NCBI GenBank assembly: GCA_036652735.1
Contig: JAVVVI010000031.1
Coordinates: forward strand, 1 to 27,929
Direction: 5' to 3'
DNA from: JAGOGN01 sp036652735
GTDB taxonomy: Bacteria; Bacillota; Clostridia; Lachnospirales; Lachnospiraceae
DNA: 27,929 bases
Shown: positions 22,733-27,929 of the stretch, piece after piece
Position numbering within the stretch: position 1 is the first letter of the stretch
Layout of the letters: each line of letters opens with the position of its first letter
Notes under the pieces: generated by a model
Databases searched by the model: none
The model's input: the letters and a program-made list of their open reading frames with translations, nothing else
Told to the model about the DNA's origin: nothing
Translations under genes and position numbers: made by a program

Positions 22733-24703
22733 ATGTGTGAAAAAGGAAACAAAGGAAACTATTATATTACCACAGCAATTGCTTATACATCAGGCAAACC
22801 TCATATTGGCAACACCTATGAGATTGTCTTGGCAGACAGTATAGCGCGATTCAAAAGACAAGAAGGTTATGAGGTATATTTTCAGACAGGAACCGATGAA
22901 CATGGTCAGAAAATTCAATTAAAAGCCGAAGAAGCAGGGGTTACACCCCAGGAATATGTGGATAAAATTGCAGCTGAAGTGAAAGAGATCTGGGATATGA
23001 TGAATACCTCTTACAATCGCTTTATTCGTACAACAGAAAAAGGACATGAAGAGGAAGTGCAGCATATTTTCAAAAAATTATATGACCAGGGAGATATTTA
23101 CAAAGGTCATTACCAGGGAATGTACTGCACACCCTGTGAATCTTTTTTTACAGAAGCCCAGTTAGAGAATGGAAAATGTCCGGACTGCGGTGGAGAAGTA
23201 AAACCGGCCAAGGAAGAAGCTTACTTTTTTAAGATGAGCAAGTATGCGGATCGATTAATTGCGCATATTAATGAGAATCCAAAATTCATTCAGCCAACGG
23301 CCAGAAAAAATGAAATGATGAATAATTTCCTTCTGCCCGGGTTGCAGGATTTATGTGTATCCAGAACGTCCTTTCAATGGGGAATTCCGGTTGATTTCGA
23401 TCCAAAACACGTTGTATATGTATGGCTCGATGCACTAACCAACTATATAACAAGTCTCGGCTATCATACAGAAGGGAATTGCGGTGAATTATTTCAAAAG
23501 AACTGGCCCGCAGACCTTCATTTAATCGGCAAAGATATTATTCGTTTTCATACTCTTTACTGGCCAATTTTTCTAATGGCATTGGATCTGCCGCTTCCCA
23601 AACAGATTTTTGGTCATCCATGGCTTCTAATGGGAGATGGAAAAATGAGTAAATCTAAGGGAAATGTTCTGTATGCAGATCAACTGGTTCAAATCTTTGG
23701 TGTGGATGCCGTTCGTTATTTTGTTCTTCACGAAATGCCTTATGAGAATGATGGTGTAATCTCCTGGGAATTAGTAGTGGAACGGTTAAATTCGGATTTG
23801 GCAAATACCTTGGGAAATCTTGTGAATCGTACTATTTCCATGAGTAATAAATATTTTGATGGAGTGGTAGAGAATAAAGATATAACGGAGCCTGTGGATG
23901 ATGATTTAAAGAATACAGTAACTGCAGTAGCAAAGATTATTCAGGATAAGATGAGTGATTTAAGAGTAGCAGATGCCATGACAGAGATCTTTAATCTCTT
24001 TAAGCGCTGTAATAAATATATTGATGAAACAGCACCTTGGATATTAGCAAAAGAGGACGCCACAAAGGACAGACTGGCTACGGTGTTATATAATTTAGTA
24101 GAGAGTATTACCATTGGTGCCAATCTCTTATCCAGTTTTATGCCTGAGACATCCGAAAAAATATTGGCACAGCTTCATTCGGATCAGAGAACGTTTGATT
24201 CCCTTGGCGAATTTGGTGGTTATAAGGGAGGAAAAGTCACAGAACATCCGGAAATTCTTTTTGCAAGATTAGATGAAAAAGAAGTGCTGGAAAAAGTGAA
24301 CCAGTTGTTCCCAAGTGCTGTAACAGAAGTAAAAGAAGAGGCAGAAGCAGAGGCGGTTATTGATATACCGGGGAAAGCAGAGATTACCTATGAGGAGTTT
24401 AGTAAGTTTCAATTTCAGGTAGGAGAGATTCTGTCCTGCGAAGAAGTGCCAAAGTCCAGGAAGCTTCTTTGTTCACAGGTTAAAATCGGCAGCAGTATCA
24501 AGCAGATTGTATCCGGGATTAAGGGACAGTACAGTGCACAGGATATGGTTGGAAAAAAGGTGATGGTCCTGGTGAACCTAAAACCTGCGAAGCTTGCCGG
24601 TGTGTTGTCAGAAGGCATGATTTTATGTGCAGAAAATGAAAAAGGTGAACTTGCAATTATGGTACCTGAAAAAGGGATGCCTGCAGGGGCGGAGATTGCA
24701 TAA
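22733..24703 (+). CDS. metG: Methionyl-tRNA synthetase
   Basis: 656 residues from ATG 22733, chosen for AGGAGG at 22721-22726; an earlier in-frame start at 22667 would overlap the antiporter gene. Class I synthetase charging tRNA-Met. HIGH motif PHIGN (23-27), a zinc knuckle formed by CTPC and CPDC pairs (~125-152), KMSKS at 304-308, an anticodon-binding helical domain, and a C-terminal EMAP-like tRNA-binding domain (~555-656) beginning near FQVGEILSCEEV. The length is normal for the Firmicute type with this appended domain. It overlaps tatD by one base. Confidence 0.97.
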   Translation: MCEKGNKGNYYITTAIAYTSGKPHIGNTYEIVLADSIARFKRQEGYEVYFQTGTDEHGQKIQLKAEEAGVTPQEYVDKIAAEVKEIWDMMNTSYNRFIRTTEKGHEEEVQHIFKKLYDQGDIYKGHYQGMYCTPCESFFTEAQLENGKCPDCGGEVKPAKEEAYFFKMSKYADRLIAHINENPKFIQPTARKNEMMNNFLLPGLQDLCVSRTSFQWGIPVDFDPKHVVYVWLDALTNYITSLGYHTEGNCGELFQKNWPADLHLIGKDIIRFHTLYWPIFLMALDLPLPKQIFGHPWLLMGDGKMSKSKGNVLYADQLVQIFGVDAVRYFVLHEMPYENDGVISWELVVERLNSDLANTLGNLVNRTISMSNKYFDGVVENKDITEPVDDDLKNTVTAVAKIIQDKMSDLRVADAMTEIFNLFKRCNKYIDETAPWILAKEDATKDRLATVLYNLVESITIGANLLSSFMPETSEKILAQLHSDQRTFDSLGEFGGYKGGKVTEHPEILFARLDEKEVLEKVNQLFPSAVTEVKEEAEAEAVIDIPGKAEITYEEFSKFQFQVGEILSCEEVPKSRKLLCSQVKIGSSIKQIVSGIKGQYSAQDMVGKKVMVLVNLKPAKLAGVLSEGMILCAENEKGELAIMVPEKGMPAGAEIA

Positions 24704-25479
24704 TGATATTTGAAAGTCATGCTCATTATGAAGATGAGAGCTATAATGAGGACAGGGACCGAATCTTAGGTCACCTGTCCGACTATAATATTGAGACCGT
24801 GATTAATGTTGGGTCTTCAATGAATACAAGTGAAGAGTGCCTAAAGCTGGCGGAATCTTATCCCAATGTATATGCAGCCGTTGGTGTGCATCCAAGCGAG
24901 ATTTCCGGCCTCCGGGAGGACAGTCTTAGAATATTGGAAGAGATGGCAGAGAATCCAAAGGTTGCAGCCATTGGAGAGATAGGACTGGATTACCACTGGG
25001 ATAAAGAAGAAGAGGTGCGTAACCAGCAGAAAGTCTGGTTTTGCCGACAGCTCCTTCTTGCAAAAAAAGTGCAACTTCCGGTTATTATTCATAGCAGGGA
25101 AGCAGCAGCGGACACCTTGCAGTTAATGAAACAGAACCATGGAGATGAAATTAAGGGAGTGATTCACTGTTATTCTTATTCACCGGAGATTGCCTTGGAC
25201 TATTTAAAAATGGGATATTATATTGGTGTTGGTGGAGTTGTTACATTTAAAAATGCAAGGCACCTAAAGGAAACGGTTCAGAGCATACCAATGGAACGGA
25301 TTCTCCTTGAGACGGATTGTCCATATATGGCGCCGGAGCCCCATAGAGGAGAACGTAATAGTTCCCTTTATCTTCCTTTAATTGCTGAAAAAATTGCAGA
25401 ACTTAAGGGATGTTGTGTAGAAGAAGTAATAGAGATTACCAAAGAGAATGCCCGCCGTTTATTCACAAGAGTGAATTGA
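24703..25479 (+). CDS. tatD: TatD-family metal-dependent deoxyribonuclease
   Basis: 258-residue TIM-barrel hydrolase. Metal ligands: His6 and His8 in ESHAHYED, Glu in GEIGLDYHWD, His in IIHSREA, His in VIHCYSYS and Asp in ETDCPYMAPEP. The family degrades DNA 3' ends, with proposed roles in DNA repair and turnover. Translation is coupled to metG through a TAATG stop-start overlap. The metG-tatD-rsmA order is conserved in Firmicutes. Confidence 0.93.
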   Translation: MIFESHAHYEDESYNEDRDRILGHLSDYNIETVINVGSSMNTSEECLKLAESYPNVYAAVGVHPSEISGLREDSLRILEEMAENPKVAAIGEIGLDYHWDKEEEVRNQQKVWFCRQLLLAKKVQLPVIIHSREAAADTLQLMKQNHGDEIKGVIHCYSYSPEIALDYLKMGYYIGVGGVVTFKNARHLKETVQSIPMERILLETDCPYMAPEPHRGERNSSLYLPLIAEKIAELKGCCVEEVIEITKENARRLFTRVN

Positions 25480-25489
25480 AAGGAGTTAT

Positions 25490-26356
25490 ATGGCAACATT
25501 AGCAAATCCACTGGCAACCAAACAGGTATTGGAAAAATATGGGTTTACTTTTCAAAAAAAATATGGTCAGAATTTCCTGATTGATTCCAACATATTGGAT
25601 AAAATAATTGAGGCAGCAGGTATTACAGAGGAAGATTATGTACTGGAGATTGGTCCCGGAATTGGAACTATGACTCAGTATTTATGTGAGAATGCAAGAG
25701 CGGTAACTGCGGTTGAGATTGATAAGGCGTTAATCCCCATTTTACAAGACACATTAAAGGGATATGAGAATGTTGAGATTGTAAATGCAGATATTTTAAA
25801 AGTGAATATCAAACAGCTTGCCATTGAAAAAAACCAGGGACGTCCCATTAAAGTAGTTGCTAATCTGCCTTATTATATTACAACTCCAATTATAATGGGC
25901 CTGTTTGAAAGCGGTGTACCGGTAGAGAGTATTACAATTATGGTGCAAAAAGAAGTGGCGGACCGAATGCAGGTAGGACCGGGAACGAAGGACTATGGAG
26001 CATTGTCTCTTGCGGTTCAGTATTATGCCCAGCCCAACATAGCAGCTTACGTATCGCCCAATTGTTTTATGCCAAGACCAAATGTAGGATCCGCGGTTAT
26101 TCATCTGGTTCGCCATAAGAGTGCACCGGTAATGGTAGAGGATGAAGCATTTATGTTCCAAATTATTCGTGCGTCTTTTAACCAGAGAAGAAAAACACTG
26201 GTGAATGGCCTTAACAATGGCATGGGTGTTTCGATATCCAAAGAAGAGATTCAAGAGACAATAGAAGAACTTGGATTTTTGCCGAATATTAGAGGCGAGG
26301 CACTTACCTTGGCTCAGTTTGCCCAATTGAGCAATGCCTTAAAAGAAAAACTATAA
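25490..26356 (+). CDS. rsmA: 16S rRNA (adenine1518/1519-N6)-dimethyltransferase
   Basis: 288 residues. It dimethylates two adjacent adenines in the 3' hairpin of 16S rRNA during 30S assembly. Visible are the N-terminal KKYGQNFLID, the S-adenosylmethionine loop LEIGPGIGTMTQYL, VEID at the end of the second strand, and the catalytic NLPYYITTPI. The C-terminal region has FNQRRKTL. AAAGGAG precedes ATG 25490. It lies ten bases after tatD. In B. subtilis the M5 ribonuclease gene rnmV stands between these two; it is absent here. Confidence 0.97.
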   Translation: MATLANPLATKQVLEKYGFTFQKKYGQNFLIDSNILDKIIEAAGITEEDYVLEIGPGIGTMTQYLCENARAVTAVEIDKALIPILQDTLKGYENVEIVNADILKVNIKQLAIEKNQGRPIKVVANLPYYITTPIIMGLFESGVPVESITIMVQKEVADRMQVGPGTKDYGALSLAVQYYAQPNIAAYVSPNCFMPRPNVGSAVIHLVRHKSAPVMVEDEAFMFQIIRASFNQRRKTLVNGLNNGMGVSISKEEIQETIEELGFLPNIRGEALTLAQFAQLSNALKEKL

Positions 26357-26405
26357 GAATATTTCTCCCCATATTCCCATATAGATTAGTGGACAGGAGT
26401 GGAAT

Positions 26406-27221
26406 ATGAGGAGAAAAATAAAAACAGGCTTCATTATTTATTTGTTTGTGGCAGTTCTGCCTTTTCTTGTAATGGCACTATGCAAACATACATCATCTTT
26501 GGAAAAACAGGTGCTTTATATTGTATTGGCACAGGTATCTCCCGAGGCAGAAGAAGAGGCAATAAAAGCACAGGCAATTATTGCCAGAACAAATTTAGTC
26601 CGAAGTAAAAGACAGGAAGAAGAGCCACCGGAAGCCATTAGTGAGAAAGATATGGCTTCTTTTCTGAATCATGACCAATACGCAATTCTGTATAAAAAGG
26701 TAAAACGATGTGTTGACGCAACAGCAGGAAAGATTCTTATATGGAAAAAGAAGCCGGCATATGCTCCTTATCACGCAGTTAGTGCAGGGGTAACCAGAGA
26801 CAGCAGGGATTTTTTACAAGAGGAGTATCCCTATCTTGTAAGCGTAAGTTGTAAAACAGATATTTCCAGTGAACAGTATCTGACCATTCGTTATTTTAAC
26901 AAGGAAGAATTTCCGGAAAGCGCTGAGATTCTCAAACAGAGTACCGGTGGCTATGTGGATTTTATTAAGGTGGAAGGGGAAAAAATTACCGGGGAAGAAT
27001 TCCGCAGAATGTATCAGTTTCATTCTTCCTGTTTTTCCATTACACAGATGGAAGATGGAATCCGGGTTATTACAAAGGGCTGGGGACATGGTTTGGGGCT
27101 TAGCCAGTATACGGCCAATCAGATGGCAAAAAAGGGAAGGAGTTATGAGGAAATTCTCACCTATTTTTACAAAGGAATAAAAATTGAAAATTCTGCCAAT
27201 ACTATGATTAGAGAAAAATAG
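26406..27221 (+). CDS. SpoIID/LytB-domain sporulation protein
   Basis: 271 residues with one N-terminal membrane span (~8-25) and an extracytoplasmic SpoIID domain. SpoIID is a lytic transglycosylase that remodels septal peptidoglycan during engulfment. Recognisable parts are EEEAIKAQAIIARTN (49-63), HAVSAGVTRDSR (His123), EILKQSTGGYVDFIKV and the C-terminal GWGHGLGLSQYTANQMAKKG. SD CAGGAG precedes ATG 26406. Odd: where B. subtilis SpoIID has its catalytic glutamate, just before the segment leading to KAQA, this protein seems to have Gln43 (LAQVSPEAEEEA). Either the acid is supplied by a nearby Glu or the enzyme is impaired. The next gene, an M23/SpoIIQ-like protein 11 bases on, is the usual neighbour. 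Confidence 0.85.
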   Translation: MRRKIKTGFIIYLFVAVLPFLVMALCKHTSSLEKQVLYIVLAQVSPEAEEEAIKAQAIIARTNLVRSKRQEEEPPEAISEKDMASFLNHDQYAILYKKVKRCVDATAGKILIWKKKPAYAPYHAVSAGVTRDSRDFLQEEYPYLVSVSCKTDISSEQYLTIRYFNKEEFPESAEILKQSTGGYVDFIKVEGEKITGEEFRRMYQFHSSCFSITQMEDGIRVITKGWGHGLGLSQYTANQMAKKGRSYEEILTYFYKGIKIENSANTMIREK

Positions 27222-27232
27222 GAGGTGGCAGA

Positions 27233-27925
27233 ATGAGACGATACAGACAAACCTTTTTAGCCGGAATTTTAGTAATAGTTGCAGTTGTAGGTATGACAGC
27301 CACATATAAAAATGAAATGAACCAGCAGATTGCAAAGGAAGAAAAGGAAGAAAAGGAAGTTGTTGGAAGCATCTATGCAGAACAGGGAGCATCCCTGGAA
27401 GAAGACGCGGAGAAAGAACCGGAGGCAGAACCGGTGGAAGAAGCATCCATTACCGGTAAGGTACAGCGGATCAAACCACAGAAAGAAAAAACCGTGAAAG
27501 TCAGCAGTTTCTCAACGGCAAAGGGATTGGCATGGCCTTTAAAAGGAAATGTGATATTAGACTATAATATGGATCATACCATATATTTTGCAACACTGGA
27601 TCAGTATAAGTATCATTCTGCCATATTAATCTCAGGAGCAGTAAATGATGAGGTGAAGGCAGCAGCACAGGGAACGGTGGTTAAGATATGCGAACAGGAA
27701 GAGATTGGAAAAAATATAACCATTGAACTGGGGAATGGCTATTCCTTGATTTATGGACAGTTAAAAGATGTTCAGGTAAAGGAGGGGGAGCGTGTGAAAC
27801 AGGGACAATCCTTGGGATTTATAGCAGAACCAACCAAGTATTTTCTGGTGGAAGGCAGTCATTTGTATTTTAAAATGCAAAAAGAGAAGGAGTCAGTGAA
27901 TCCTCTACTTTACTTGAAAGAGTAA
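27233..27925 (+). CDS. SpoIIQ-like LytM/M23-domain protein with degenerate metal site
   Basis: 230 residues. A membrane span at ~6-25 is followed by a strongly acidic, low-complexity linker (~35-75, rich in Glu, Lys, Ala) and a C-terminal LytM domain beginning GLAWPLKGNVILDY. SpoIIQ in the forespore membrane docks to SpoIIIAH in the mother cell and supports engulfment. The metallopeptidase ligands are incomplete: the first His (His128) is present, but the HxxxD aspartate is Leu132, and the HxH motif reads His210-Leu-Tyr212. A structural role rather than hydrolysis is therefore likely. It follows the SpoIID-like gene with GGAGG just ahead of its ATG, and the stop is at 27923-27925. Confidence 0.8.
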   Translation: MRRYRQTFLAGILVIVAVVGMTATYKNEMNQQIAKEEKEEKEVVGSIYAEQGASLEEDAEKEPEAEPVEEASITGKVQRIKPQKEKTVKVSSFSTAKGLAWPLKGNVILDYNMDHTIYFATLDQYKYHSAILISGAVNDEVKAAAQGTVVKICEQEEIGKNITIELGNGYSLIYGQLKDVQVKEGERVKQGQSLGFIAEPTKYFLVEGSHLYFKMQKEKESVNPLLYLKE

Positions 27926-27929
27926 GAAA

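Noticed and set aside
25796..26326. Minus-strand frame of 176 codons inside rsmA
   Set aside because: Antisense shadow of a well-conserved gene; its composition is typical of a reverse frame.
26814..27446. Long minus-strand frame of 210 codons
   Set aside because: It lies antisense to the SpoIID-like and SpoIIQ-like genes, is rich in Leu/Pro/Phe as expected of a shadow frame, and has no ribosome binding site or domain.
1..27929. Mobile element, phage, CRISPR or defence island
   Set aside because: I found no transposase, integrase, inverted terminal repeats, regular spaced repeats or defence-type genes; gene content is core-like throughout.

Overview
The window reads as a chromosomal segment of an endospore-forming, low-GC anaerobic Firmicute of the Clostridia, most like Lachnospiraceae. 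The basis is AT-rich coding sequence with strong AGGAGG ribosome binding sites, Firmicute-type T-box, cobalamin and manganese riboswitches, a VanR/VanS-like two-component pair, tRNA genes without encoded CCA, and SpoIID/SpoIIQ-like sporulation genes. The taxonomic call is inference from gene style, not a database result. The sequence is a draft assembly: exactly 100 Ns interrupt rsgA, and the window begins in what looks like the last bases of a 23S rRNA gene.

Layout. (1) 1-511: probable 23S 3' end, then tRNA-Asn, tRNA-Glu and tRNA-Cys with terminators and a clean promoter for tRNA-Cys. (2) 604-6480: a promoter followed by four tightly packed plus-strand genes: an alpha/beta-hydrolase lipoprotein, a MalY/PatB-type C-S lyase, a dihydrolipoamide dehydrogenase-family flavoprotein with an unusual 11-residue internal duplication, and an ABC-F ATPase. 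(3) 6500-8060 (minus): tyrS behind a complete T-box leader with a Tyr (UAC) specifier, whose promoter overlaps the 3' end of the gene upstream. (4) 8050-10858 (minus): a four-gene operon of a TudS/DUF523-related protein and a polar amino-acid ABC importer (binding lipoprotein, permease, ATPase). (5) 10984-13903: OmpR-type response regulator and a large multi-membrane-span histidine kinase. (6) 13999-17194: a relic of an O6-alkylguanine-DNA methyltransferase that has lost its active-site block, then cobalt ECF transporter genes in the order cbiQ-cbiO, promoter plus cobalamin riboswitch, cbiM-cbiN. (7) 17201-17412: a promoter, a 21-23 codon mini-ORF containing four consecutive Met codons, and a terminator. 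(8) 17465-19571: rsgA (with assembly gap), galE and a terminator facing an iron-type alcohol dehydrogenase on the minus strand. (9) 20934-22679: promoter, yybP-ykoY-like (Mn2+) riboswitch with an 18-bp terminator, mntP and a Na+/Ca2+-exchanger-family antiporter. (10) 22733-27925: metG-tatD-rsmA, then a SpoIID-like gene and a SpoIIQ/LytM-like gene.

Most of the window is core metabolism, translation, metal homeostasis and sporulation; I see no phage, insertion sequence, CRISPR array or defence island. I did not find a clearly new system. The items most worth a second look are the TudS-like protein coupled to an amino-acid importer, the permuted cbi locus, the excised-core ogt relic, the Met-rich mini-gene before rsgA, the duplication in the flavoprotein, and the apparent loss of catalytic residues in both the SpoIID-like and SpoIIQ-like proteins.
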